Of a DNA stretch of 10,126 nucleotides, positions 1 to 6,045 are shown piece after piece; positions within the stretch are counted from its first letter, which is position 1, and each line of letters starts with the position of its first letter. The position numbers were made by a program, and so were the translations under genes. This DNA is from CAYOYK01 sp964408185 (GTDB lineage Bacteria > Bacillota > Clostridia > Christensenellales > Aristaeellaceae): NCBI GenBank assembly GCA_964408185.1, contig CAYOYK010000083.1, positions 1-10,126 of the forward strand, read 5' to 3'. Below the pieces are notes generated by a model. The model did no database searches. It worked only from the letters and a program-made list of their open reading frames with translations, and was not told the DNA's origin.

Positions 1-350
1 AACCCCGGCCCGCAGGTCGGGGCACCGTTCCCGCGCCCGCAGGCGCGAAACCCCCCGCGCCCGCAGGCGCGAAACCTCCGCGGCCCCGCAGGGCCGCCCT
101 CCTGCGCCCGCAGGCGCGGCAACCACCGGCCCGCAGGTCGGGGCACCGTTCCCGCGCCCGCAGGCGCAAAACCCCCGCGCCCGCAGGCGCAAAACCCCCG
201 CGCCCGCAGGCGCAAAGCCCGCGCCCGCAGGCGCGAAACCCCCGCGCCGCGCAGGCGCAAAGCCCGCGCCGCGCAGGCGCAAAGCCCGCGCCGCGCAGGC
301 GCAACAAACCCCGGCCCACAGGGCCGGGGCATACGCCCCCCCGCAGGGGC
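1..350. repeat. Tandem array of ~15 short CGCA-loop hairpins
   Basis: About fifteen short inverted repeats follow each other with centre-to-centre spacing of about 21-27 bases. Arms and loops: 3-10/15-22, 32-37/42-47, 56-61/66-71, 80-86/91-97, 103-108/113-118, 126-131/136-141, 154-158/163-167, 177-181/186-190, 200-204/209-213 and 220-225/230-235, all with loop CGCA. 244-248/254-258, 266-270/276-280 and 288-292/298-302 have loop GCGCA, 309-317/321-329 has loop ACA, and 338-341/346-349 has loop CGCA. Stems differ between units (CCCCGGCC, CGCGCC, GCGGCCC, CCCCGGCCC) while staying self-complementary, so pairing looks maintained. Linkers are mostly AAACCCC or AAAGCCC. On the minus strand the four-base loops read C(UGCG)G. 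Function is unknown. It could be a 3' UTR or transcript-end element, a REP-like DNA repeat, or slippage-expanded DNA. Confidence 0.85.
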
Positions 351-390
351 CTTCCCCCCAAAAGGGGCAAGGGGGAGCCCGCGCTCCCCC
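351..390 (-). terminator. Candidate terminator hairpin after the zinc-ribbon gene
   Basis: An 8-bp perfect hairpin (GGGGGAGC 371-378, loop 379-382, GCTCCCCC 383-390) lies 15 bases beyond the stop codon of the minus-strand gene. In the minus direction it is followed by TTGCCCCTTTT, which is only a partial U-tract. A competing hairpin (350-357 with 364-372, one bulge) overlaps it. Termination is plausible but not certain. If it leaks, transcription would run into the hairpin array. Confidence 0.45.
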
Positions 391-405
391 AAAACAATCA
401 ACCCT

Positions 406-942
406 TTAGCGCAGCCGATCCCAATGCGGCAGCAGGAACGCCAGCGATATGGGCAGCAGCGCCAGCGGCAGGAAGCTCCACGCGCCAAACTGGCCAAGCG
501 ACGCCAGCACGACGATGACCACCGTTAGCCCGCCGATGAGGAAGAACTGCTTGCGGGAGCGGCGGAGGGGCAGCAGGATGTACAGCACGCCCGTGATCAG
601 GCTGAGAATAAAGCTGACCATCAGCAGGTTGCCCGCGTTCTGCGCAAGGGAGTACTCGGCAAGCTGCTGGGCGGTAGGCTCGTCGATGGCCTTGAACGCG
701 CGCTTGAGCGTATCAAAATGGGCGTCCATCACGCCGGCCTGCGTGACTAGGCAGCCGGCAAGGACGATCAGCGCCACAAGGCAGAGGGAAAACCAAACAT
801 ACGCGCTCCAATGGAACTTGATGCTCTCGTGGTCGGCTTTGATGCCGACGCCGTGCAGCTCGACGGTTTTTTCACTCTTGCAGGCGGGGCAGGCGACGGT
901 TTTTTCCTCGTAGATATGCTTGCAGTCTTGGCATAAACGCAT
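406..942 (-). CDS. Zinc-ribbon, four-helix membrane protein of unknown function
   Basis: Predicted 178-residue protein. The N-terminus carries a two-CxxC zinc ribbon (C4, C7, C18, C21) with the CPAC knuckle typical of small bacterial zinc ribbons. After a short linker there are four hydrophobic segments at about 46-66, 104-126, 133-152 and 155-173, with a hydrophilic segment at 67-103 between the first and second. The start at 942 is supported by an AAAGGAGG site 8 nt upstream and a promoter at 998-1026. Zinc-ribbon plus membrane-helix proteins are common and mostly uncharacterised in Clostridia, and I cannot assign a pathway. It is divergent from corA, sharing a 198-bp spacer, and is followed by the left-edge hairpin array. 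The coding call is firm; the function is unknown. Confidence 0.85.
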   Translation of the reverse strand: MRLCQDCKHIYEEKTVACPACKSEKTVELHGVGIKADHESIKFHWSAYVWFSLCLVALIVLAGCLVTQAGVMDAHFDTLKRAFKAIDEPTAQQLAEYSLAQNAGNLLMVSFILSLITGVLYILLPLRRSRKQFFLIGGLTVVIVVLASLGQFGAWSFLPLALLPISLAFLLPHWDRLR

Positions 943-997
943 GAATACAGCCTCCTTTTGGTGTTGAATGGGCGTAAAAGAATTGCCTGTTAGCTAA

Positions 998-1026
998 ATT
1001 ATATCACAGGCTTTCGGCGTGCGCAA
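998..1026 (-). promoter_or_regulatory. Sigma-A promoter for the zinc-ribbon gene
   Basis: On the minus strand, TTGCGC (1026-1021), a 17-nt spacer, then TATAAT (1003-998). The -10 is preceded by TGA, giving an extended -10 (TGnTATAAT). It leaves an untranslated leader of roughly 50 nt before the start at 942. Confidence 0.7.
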
Positions 1027-1080
1027 GGGCTTTGCGGCAGGTTGTCTTATCCGCCGGGCGGGCGGTATCGCGCCCGCGCC

Positions 1081-1109
1081 TTGACGCGGCGGCATTCAGA
1101 CCGTATAAT
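1081..1109 (+). promoter_or_regulatory. Sigma-A promoter for corA
   Basis: TTGACG (1081-1086), a 17-nt spacer and a perfect TATAAT (1104-1109). This near-consensus promoter places the transcript start at about 1116. It therefore excludes translation from the upstream in-frame TTG at 1042 and favours ATG 1141. Confidence 0.8.
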
Positions 1110-1140
1110 CAATAGAATCATTTTGCTGGGAGGCCCGTCT

Positions 1141-2076
1141 ATGCTCTATCGCCTGTGCCCCACGCCGGAGCCCGTCGCTCTGGAGGAGGTTTCGCCCGAC
1201 CTGCTGGTCGCCGGGATCATCGGCAGCGAGGAGCTGAACGAGTACGCCGAGCGCTTCGGCCTCAGCGAGGCCGCCGTCAACGAGTGCCTGAGCGATCACA
1301 ACAACTACCGCAATACATTGGATGTGTACGAGGATCACTCGTTTGGCATTATCAACGTGGTCAACGCGCGCTCCGTGTTTGACAGCAGCGACCGCGTCGC
1401 GTTTTTTCTCAAGCGCAATTTGTTTTTGCTCTGCGTCCTGCGCGATTTGGACGGCAGCGTGACCGATATCTTCAACGCCGCGCTGCGCCGCTACAAGCCA
1501 GAAGCCGTATCGCTGGAAAAGCTGCTCTACGCCACGCTGGAGGCTACCATCGCCGCCGATGCGCCCGCGCTGGCCGACATGGAGTTTTCCATCAGCGCCA
1601 TGGAGGGCGAGGTGATCGCCAAGGAGGTCAGCGAGGATTTTGACACGCAGGTCTATCAAAAAAAACGCGAGCTGCTGATCTTGCGCAATTATTACGAGCA
1701 GCTCATCGATCTGGGCGAGGCCCTGCAGGAAAACGAAAACGATCTTTTCGACGGCGAATACCTGCACTACGTCGAGCTGTTTACCAGCAAAGCGGAGCGC
1801 CTGAGCCAGAACGTGCAAATGCTGCGCGATTCCCTTACCCAGCTGCGAGACGCGCACCAAAGCCTGCTGGATTATCAGCTGAACCGCATTATGAAGGTGT
1901 TTACCGTGGTCACGGTGATCTTCCTCCCGCTGACGCTGCTGGTCGGCTGGTACGGCATGAACTTCACCCACATGCCGGAGCTGGACGCGCCCTACGCCTA
2001 CCCGGCGGTCATCGGCGTGGCGGTGCTGCTGGTGGCGGTTACGCTGCTGATCTTTAAGCGAAAAAAACTACTTTAG
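1141..2076 (+). CDS. corA: CorA family magnesium/divalent cation channel
   Basis: Predicted 311-residue membrane channel taking up Mg2+ (related proteins also carry Co2+ or Ni2+). The diagnostic CorA motif YGMNF is at 271-275 at the end of the first helix (about 253-271), followed by MPEL at 278-281 in the external loop, a second helix at about 288-305 and a basic tail (KRKK). The preceding 250 residues form the cytoplasmic alpha/beta domain and long stalk helix typical of the pentameric family, and the length is normal. ATG 1141 is chosen because GGGAGG (1128-1133) lies 7 nt upstream and the promoter -10 is at 1104-1109. An in-frame TTG at 1042 would add 33 residues encoded upstream of and across the promoter. 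It is a single-gene unit ended by the terminator at 2089-2114. Confidence 0.93.
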   Translation: MLYRLCPTPEPVALEEVSPDLLVAGIIGSEELNEYAERFGLSEAAVNECLSDHNNYRNTLDVYEDHSFGIINVVNARSVFDSSDRVAFFLKRNLFLLCVLRDLDGSVTDIFNAALRRYKPEAVSLEKLLYATLEATIAADAPALADMEFSISAMEGEVIAKEVSEDFDTQVYQKKRELLILRNYYEQLIDLGEALQENENDLFDGEYLHYVELFTSKAERLSQNVQMLRDSLTQLRDAHQSLLDYQLNRIMKVFTVVTVIFLPLTLLVGWYGMNFTHMPELDAPYAYPAVIGVAVLLVAVTLLIFKRKKLL

Positions 2077-2088
2077 TGCCTGATAATC

Positions 2089-2114
2089 AAAAAAGCGGCT
2101 GCGCCGCTTTTTTT
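2089..2114. terminator. Bidirectional terminator between corA and the WG-repeat gene
   Basis: AGCGGC (2094-2099), loop TGC, GCCGCT (2103-2108), with six A on the left and seven T on the right. It has a U-tract in both directions, so it can end corA (+) and the convergent WG-repeat gene (-), whose stop is at 2138. Confidence 0.88.
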
Positions 2115-2137
2115 GATGGGTATAGCTGCCTCGCAGC

Positions 2138-3751
2138 TTACTTGATTTCTTCCCCGTCCAGATTGTACAGCCTGTACTCAAACCAGCTCTCGACGGTCAC
2201 GCCGTCCTCGCCCTCCGACATGCGGCTTTGCAGCACCCGGCTCTCGATAAACCCGCGCACGGGCGCGACGGGCACATCGCCGTACAGGCTGAGCATCAGC
2301 TTGAACTTGCCGTAATACAGGATGTCCTCGCCGCCGTCGCTCACCGCGCCCAGCCCGGCCGCAAAGGAGGTTCCCGCCGTGTAATCCAGCGGGATAAAAA
2401 CCGTGCCGCGCATGTCGATATACCCGTAGGCCCCGCGGTAGCTCACCCCGGCCATGCGGTCGGCGGAAAAGCCCGTGGTGGTGGAGTACGTCGGCTTGAG
2501 GATGATCTCGCCGTCCAGCGACGCAATGCCCCAGAGCTTGTTGTTGCGCATCCACAGGCGGTTCAGCGTCGCGTCGATATGGGCGATCTCATCGTAGCGG
2601 TTCTTCAGCAGCACCGCGCCGGTCGCGTCCATCACGCCCCATTTGTCGTTGCGCAGGAAGGGCGCCACGCCGCCCACAAACTGCCCGATGTCCTGATACT
2701 TAAACTCCAGCACCTCCGCGCCGCTGGTATCGATCAGGCCCCAGCGCTTGCGCGAGGACTTCACGGCCGCCAGCCCCTCGGAGAAGGGGTGCGCGTCGAT
2801 GTACTCGGCCGTGACCAGCTTTTTGCCCGTCAGGTCGATAAACCAAGCCAAGCCGTTCAGGTGCACGGTGCCGAAGCCCTCCTGAAAGGGCTCGCAGCGC
2901 TCGTAGGCGAAGCCCGCGCCGATGCTCTCGCCGCCGGGCAGGGCCACGTAGCCCCACAGGCCGCCCTTTTGCGCGGCCACGATCAGCCCGTCCGGCGAGG
3001 CTGCCTCGCCCGGCTCGCCGATGGCCTCGTACCGCTCGCCGATCATCGCCCCGGCCGCCAGATCGTACAGCAGCCAGCCGCGGCTGTCCTGCACGGCGGC
3101 GTACCCGTCGCGCACCCACGCGATGGAAAGGTACTCGCACGCGAGCGCCTCGGAGCCGTCGCTGGCAAGGATCCCCCACGCGCCGCCCTCGTCGTCCGGC
3201 TGCGCGTCGGTCTCGCCGGTCACCAGCCCGCCCATGTACACGGGCGCGTAGTAGAGCGCCTCGGCGGGCGCGTCGCCGTTCTCGTCCAGACGCGCGGTAT
3301 CCTCCGCAAATACGGGGGGCGCGTAGCTCCACTTGGCCTCCGCGACGACCTCGCCCGCCAGATTGACATAGCCGAACAGCCCGCCGTCCCACCAGCGGTG
3401 GAGGCTCAGGCTGCGGATGCGCGCGGCCTGCGCCGCCGCGTCCTCCACGCCCGCCGCCTCGTCCAGCAGCTTGAGCGCGTCGGTCGGGTTCTGCCGCGAC
3501 CACAGCAGCATGCCCTTGGCATAGTTGAAATACGCGTGCGCGTCCTCATAATCGCCCAGCTCGGCAAAGGCGTTGGCGGCCGCCACCCAGTCCTTGTCCT
3601 GCAGCGCGGCCTGCGCCCGCTGGTAGTTTTCCGCGTCCGTGAGCGGCCGGGGGGTCGCGGTGGGCGCGGGGGTCGGGGTGCTCTTGGCCAGCGCGGGGGC
3701 GCACAGGCAAAGAAGAAGGGCTGCCAGCAGCAGGGCCAGTGCTCGTTTCAT
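2138..3751 (-). CDS. Exported WG-repeat protein
   Basis: Predicted 537 residues. It has a Sec signal peptide (MKR, then an L/A-rich core, cleavage near ALA-K at 22/23), a Thr/Pro linker (24-36), and an alpha-helical TPR-like segment (about 40-118, with a GDYEDA motif). A run of WG-type beta repeats follows, with signature aromatic-Gly steps near residues 126-128 (FGY), 192 (WG), 266 (WG), 337 (WG), 371 (WG), 407 (WG) and 442-444 (YGY). The last ~65 residues are a different domain. WG repeats are thought to form a propeller-like binding surface; no enzymatic residues are evident and the ligand is unknown. Start 3751 is preferred over the in-frame TTG at 3766, because GGAGG lies 7 nt upstream of 3751 and overlaps the codons after 3766. 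A promoter at 3805-3832 serves it. Confidence 0.9.
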   Translation of the reverse strand: MKRALALLLAALLLCLCAPALAKSTPTPAPTATPRPLTDAENYQRAQAALQDKDWVAAANAFAELGDYEDAHAYFNYAKGMLLWSRQNPTDALKLLDEAAGVEDAAAQAARIRSLSLHRWWDGGLFGYVNLAGEVVAEAKWSYAPPVFAEDTARLDENGDAPAEALYYAPVYMGGLVTGETDAQPDDEGGAWGILASDGSEALACEYLSIAWVRDGYAAVQDSRGWLLYDLAAGAMIGERYEAIGEPGEAASPDGLIVAAQKGGLWGYVALPGGESIGAGFAYERCEPFQEGFGTVHLNGLAWFIDLTGKKLVTAEYIDAHPFSEGLAAVKSSRKRWGLIDTSGAEVLEFKYQDIGQFVGGVAPFLRNDKWGVMDATGAVLLKNRYDEIAHIDATLNRLWMRNNKLWGIASLDGEIILKPTYSTTTGFSADRMAGVSYRGAYGYIDMRGTVFIPLDYTAGTSFAAGLGAVSDGGEDILYYGKFKLMLSLYGDVPVAPVRGFIESRVLQSRMSEGEDGVTVESWFEYRLYNLDGEEIK

Positions 3752-3804
3752 AGCGGTACCTCCCAATCAATGCGGATTTTCGTCGCTCCGTGAGGATCGC
3801 ACCC

Positions 3805-3832
3805 ATTATACCATACTTCCGCGCAATGCAAA
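3805..3832 (-). promoter_or_regulatory. Promoter for the WG-repeat gene
   Basis: On the minus strand, TATAAT (3810-3805) preceded by TGG, giving an extended -10. A weaker -35, TTTGCA (3832-3827), lies at 16-nt spacing. The -35 overlaps the T-rich tail of the upstream gene's terminator. The 16 bases around the -10 match those upstream of the hydrolase gene at 15 positions. Confidence 0.65.
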
Positions 3833-3863
3833 AGCGCAAACCCGACGGGCAACGCCCGTCGGG
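3831..3863 (-). terminator. Terminator of the isochorismatase-family gene
   Basis: A perfect 10-bp hairpin (CCCGACGGGC 3841-3850, loop AAC, GCCCGTCGGG 3854-3863) lies 11 nt past the stop codon at 3875. On the minus strand it is followed by TTTGCGCTTTT, an interrupted U-tract. Confidence 0.65.
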
Positions 3864-3874
3864 CGGGCGCGCCG

Positions 3875-4378
3875 TTACGCTTTGTTCAGGGCCGGAGCGT
3901 CGCTCAGCGCTTCCACCCGACAGCCCTTGCTCTCGTAGTACCGCAGCATTTCGTCGATTTTCCGCGTGTCGTAGCTGGTCACGCAATCGGACAGCACATG
4001 CACGGCATAGCCCTTTTTGGCCATGTTGTAGCAGGTGGATTTGACGCAGGCCGTCGCGTCCGCCCCGGCAATGTAAAACTCGCCGATGCCGTTTTCGGCG
4101 ATGAACGCGGCAAACTCCTCGCTGGTCTGCGCGTTTGCCTTGGTCTTGGTAAAGATGTGGTCGGATACGATTTTCAGGTCCGGCGCGAGCTCCGCGCCCC
4201 GCGTGCCGGGCTTGAATGTCCTTGTGCCGTCCGATAGGTTGTGGTGCCGGATATACACGACCGGCAGGCCGTTCTCGACCGCCAAGTCGATCGCCCGGTT
4301 GATGCTGCCGATGACGGCCTTGTAGTTGCGGGTAATGTCGTTCTGGATGTCGATCACGACCAACGCCTTGTTCCTCAT
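3875..4378 (-). CDS. Isochorismatase-family cysteine hydrolase
   Basis: Predicted 167-residue cytosolic enzyme of the isochorismatase/nicotinamidase-like superfamily, which hydrolyses C-N or vinyl-ether bonds through an Asp-Lys-Cys triad. D9 lies in the N-terminal strand (VVIDIQND), K78 in IFTKTKANA is the likely catalytic lysine, and C111 is the nucleophile in the family pattern GADATACVKST, where the preceding strand turn normally holds a cis peptide. The length (~165-200 expected) and single-domain layout fit. Substrate cannot be read from sequence: nicotinamide, ureidoacrylate, carbamoyl compounds or isochorismate are all possible, and no pathway genes adjoin. The start at 4378 is set by GGAGG 7 nt upstream. 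The frame stays open further upstream, but that part is Arg/Pro/Ala-rich and unlike a protein. Confidence 0.92.
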   Translation of the reverse strand: MRNKALVVIDIQNDITRNYKAVIGSINRAIDLAVENGLPVVYIRHHNLSDGTRTFKPGTRGAELAPDLKIVSDHIFTKTKANAQTSEEFAAFIAENGIGEFYIAGADATACVKSTCYNMAKKGYAVHVLSDCVTSYDTRKIDEMLRYYESKGCRVEALSDAPALNKA

Positions 4379-4463
4379 CAGGTTGCCTCCGCTGCCGTTT
4401 GTTTGCCGCCCGAACGCCGCCGCGCGGGATGCCGCGCCCCGCTCGCTTGGGCTGCGCGCACCC

Positions 4464-4472
4464 ATTCTACCA
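4464..4472 (-). promoter_or_regulatory. Probable extended -10 promoter for the hydrolase gene
   Basis: On the minus strand, TGG-TAGAAT is an extended -10 with one mismatch to consensus. No good -35 is visible at 16-18 nt. It sits about 85 bases upstream of ATG 4378 and shares 15 of 16 bases with the WG-repeat gene promoter core. Confidence 0.5.
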
Positions 4473-4511
4473 CGCCGCCGCCGGAAAGGACAGCCCCCGC
4501 GTCGGCCGGGG

Positions 4512-4540
4512 TTGCGCCGCGAGCCGAAACGGTGTATAAT
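4512..4540 (+). promoter_or_regulatory. Sigma-A promoter for the SH3 gene
   Basis: TTGCGC (4512-4517), a 17-nt spacer, then a perfect TATAAT (4535-4540). It uses the same hexamer pair and spacing as the zinc-ribbon gene promoter. The predicted leader to ATG 4637 is about 90 nt. Confidence 0.72.
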
Positions 4541-4636
4541 GACGCGGCGGTTCGGCCGAGGGGCCTTGGCCGCTCTCGTCCGCGGCGCTTTGCCTGCCGC
4601 CGGACAAGATACACACAAAGGAAAGGGGTACCCCAA

Positions 4637-5251
4637 ATGAAAAAAACTGTTCTCTGCCTGATGCTGGCGCTGGTTCTGGTTTGCGCCGCGCTGCCCATGA
4701 CGGCGCTTGCCATGCCGACCGACCATGACGTGAGCTATCGTTATGTCTCAACCGGCAACGGCGGCCCGCTCAACCTGCGCGCGTCCGCCACCAAGGATTC
4801 GCAGGCCATCGCCTCCATTCCCTACGGAACGCAGTTGATGATTTATGACTACGCCCCCGGCGATACTTGGGTGCTGTGCATCTACTGCGACAAGGAAGGT
4901 TACGTCATGACCCGCTACCTGAGCGACAGCAAGCCCAGCTACACCAAGCCCAGCAGCTCCACCCCCGCGTCCCAACAGGAGAGCGCCTCGGACGCTATCC
5001 GCGCCCAATTTAAGGCGATGCAGGCGGCCAGCTACTACGTAACCGTCACGCCCTCCTCGCCCACAGGCTTTGTCAATTTCCGCTGGGCTCCCAACAAAAA
5101 CGAGCCCGTGCTGGAGACCTGCTATGCCGGCACCACCCTGCGCGTGCTGTTTCAGACCAATAGCTGGTGCCAGGTCTACGACGAGTCCACCGGCGTATGC
5201 GGCTATATGATGCGCAAGTTCCTCACCTACGCGGGCGAGGTCATCCAGTAA
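4637..5251 (+). CDS. Exported protein with two bacterial SH3 domains
   Basis: Predicted 204 residues. A Sec signal peptide (MKK, hydrophobic core, TALA-M at 25/26) is followed by a first bacterial SH3 (SH3_3-type) domain at about 33-96 with the family's NLR-A-x-(6)-A pattern near 46-58. A Ser/Thr/Pro/Gln-rich linker spans about 97-118. A second, more divergent SH3-like domain (about 133-198) has NFRWAPN in place of NLR. Such domains usually bind cell-wall peptides, and no catalytic domain is present, so an envelope-binding or sensing role is inferred. The start is preceded by a purine-rich AAAGGAAAGGGG site; the last four G form a GGGGTACCCC palindrome (4625-4634) between the site and ATG. 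The frame is open for a further 132 codons upstream, but that would cross the promoter. The next gene, 85 nt downstream, is probably cotranscribed. Confidence 0.9.
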   Translation: MKKTVLCLMLALVLVCAALPMTALAMPTDHDVSYRYVSTGNGGPLNLRASATKDSQAIASIPYGTQLMIYDYAPGDTWVLCIYCDKEGYVMTRYLSDSKPSYTKPSSSTPASQQESASDAIRAQFKAMQAASYYVTVTPSSPTGFVNFRWAPNKNEPVLETCYAGTTLRVLFQTNSWCQVYDESTGVCGYMMRKFLTYAGEVIQ

Positions 5252-5336
5252 GCGACGCAAAGCCCGCCAACCCGCTACCGCGCCGCGGACGCATGCCGCC
5301 CCGGTACGGCGAACCAACGTAAAGGAGAGAATCATC

Positions 5337-5897
5337 ATGAAAAAGCTCATTTCTGTGCTGCTGGCCACGCTGCTGCTGGTAAGCTGCTCCGCCGCGTTCG
5401 CGGAGGCCGCCGAAGCCGTTGCCATCGCGGATCCCGCCTCGTCCTTCAACGTCACGATCGTGCTGCCTGAGGGCGCGCAGATCACCGATACGACCGCCAA
5501 GGACGATTATGCCATGACGCTGATCGACTTTCTCGCCGACTTGGGTGACGAGGATACCTTCGATTACACGGTCATCATCGCCCCCACCGAGCTGTACGAG
5601 GGCAGCATGGAGGATATGACCGACGAGCAGATCCGCGAGATCGCCGATATCTGCGTGCAGGATCTGGACGACCCCACCTACGAGATCAAGACGCTGGAAA
5701 ACGGCAACAAGGTGATCGTTTACGAGGACAAGGGCGAGGAGTTCGACTGCCTCGTGTTCACCTCCATCCACAACGGCTATATGGTGCAGGTCGCCGCGCT
5801 GGCCGTGGACTTTGGCGATTCTGAAGCCCTTGTGAGGGACAACGTGACCAAGCTGGCGGAATCCCTGACCTATATCGAGGTTCCCGCCGCGGAGTAA
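5337..5897 (+). CDS. Acidic exported protein, possible lipoprotein
   Basis: Predicted 186 residues of unknown function. The N-terminal signal (MKKLI, then an L/V/A core) contains a good lipobox, LVSC with C17, but also an AFA-E signal peptidase I site at 22/23, so lipid anchoring is ambiguous. The mature part is strongly acidic (many Asp/Glu) with alternating strands and one amphipathic helix near the C-terminus (ALVRDNVTKLAESLTY). The opening FNVTIVLPEG and this ending resemble small Mog1/PsbP-like surface proteins; that is a resemblance by eye only. AAAGGAG (5321-5327) lies 9 nt before ATG. No promoter is visible in the 85-bp gap after the SH3 gene and no terminator separates them, so the two are likely an operon. 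A very strong terminator follows. Confidence 0.88.
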   Translation: MKKLISVLLATLLLVSCSAAFAEAAEAVAIADPASSFNVTIVLPEGAQITDTTAKDDYAMTLIDFLADLGDEDTFDYTVIIAPTELYEGSMEDMTDEQIREIADICVQDLDDPTYEIKTLENGNKVIVYEDKGEEFDCLVFTSIHNGYMVQVAALAVDFGDSEALVRDNVTKLAESLTYIEVPAAE

Positions 5898-5908
5898 GCA
5901 TACGGTCC

Positions 5909-5961
5909 AAAGCAGGCGGAATGAAAGCGACGTTTTCATTCCGCCTGCTTTTTGTTTTCCT
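5909..5961 (+). terminator. Strong rho-independent terminator
   Basis: A perfect 18-bp stem (5909-5926 with 5934-5951, 7-nt loop GCGACGT) is followed by TTGTTTTCCTCTTTTTTT. It ends the SH3/acidic-protein transcription unit. The A-rich left arm also gives a weak U-tract in the other direction. Confidence 0.92.
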
Positions 5962-6010
5962 CTTTTTTTCCTATTTTTCCCTTAATTCCCCTAAATTATC
6001 GCTTCGTTCG

Positions 6011-6039
6011 TTGCAATTGCGCGCAAAGTATGATAAAAT
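6011..6039 (+). promoter_or_regulatory. Promoter for the HPt-kinase operon and its long leader
   Basis: TTGCAA (6011-6016), a 17-nt spacer and TAAAAT (6034-6039) preceded by TGA, forming an extended -10. It lies in an AT-rich island directly after the terminator. The predicted start at about 6046 leaves about 360 nt before the HPt start codon, and no closer promoter is evident. Confidence 0.65.
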
Positions 6040-6045
6040 GCAGTA

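Noticed and set aside
1..350. CRISPR array
   Set aside because: The period is only about 24 bases and the linkers are nearly identical AAACCCC-type runs. There are no unique spacers of 28-40 bases and no cas gene is present.
1..430. Open plus-strand frame through the hairpin array encoding a Pro/Arg/Gln-rich repeat protein
   Set aside because: Repeat spacing varies between 21 and 27 bases and is often not a multiple of three, so the encoded pattern changes frame. Lack of stops is expected in such GC-rich DNA, and no start or ribosome site is visible.
2228..3793. 521-codon plus-strand open frame opposite the WG-repeat gene
   Set aside because: It is an antisense shadow. The minus-strand frame has a signal peptide, recognisable WG repeats, a ribosome site and a promoter.
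4241..4636. N-terminal extension of the SH3 gene frame
   Set aside because: It overlaps the hydrolase gene and the promoter at 4512-4540. The MKK signal peptide at 4637 is the natural start.
4379..4726. N-terminal extension of the hydrolase frame
   Set aside because: The extension is Arg/Pro/Gly-rich, crosses the divergent promoter region and overlaps the SH3 gene. GGAGG before 4378 and the family's N-terminal strand fix the start there.
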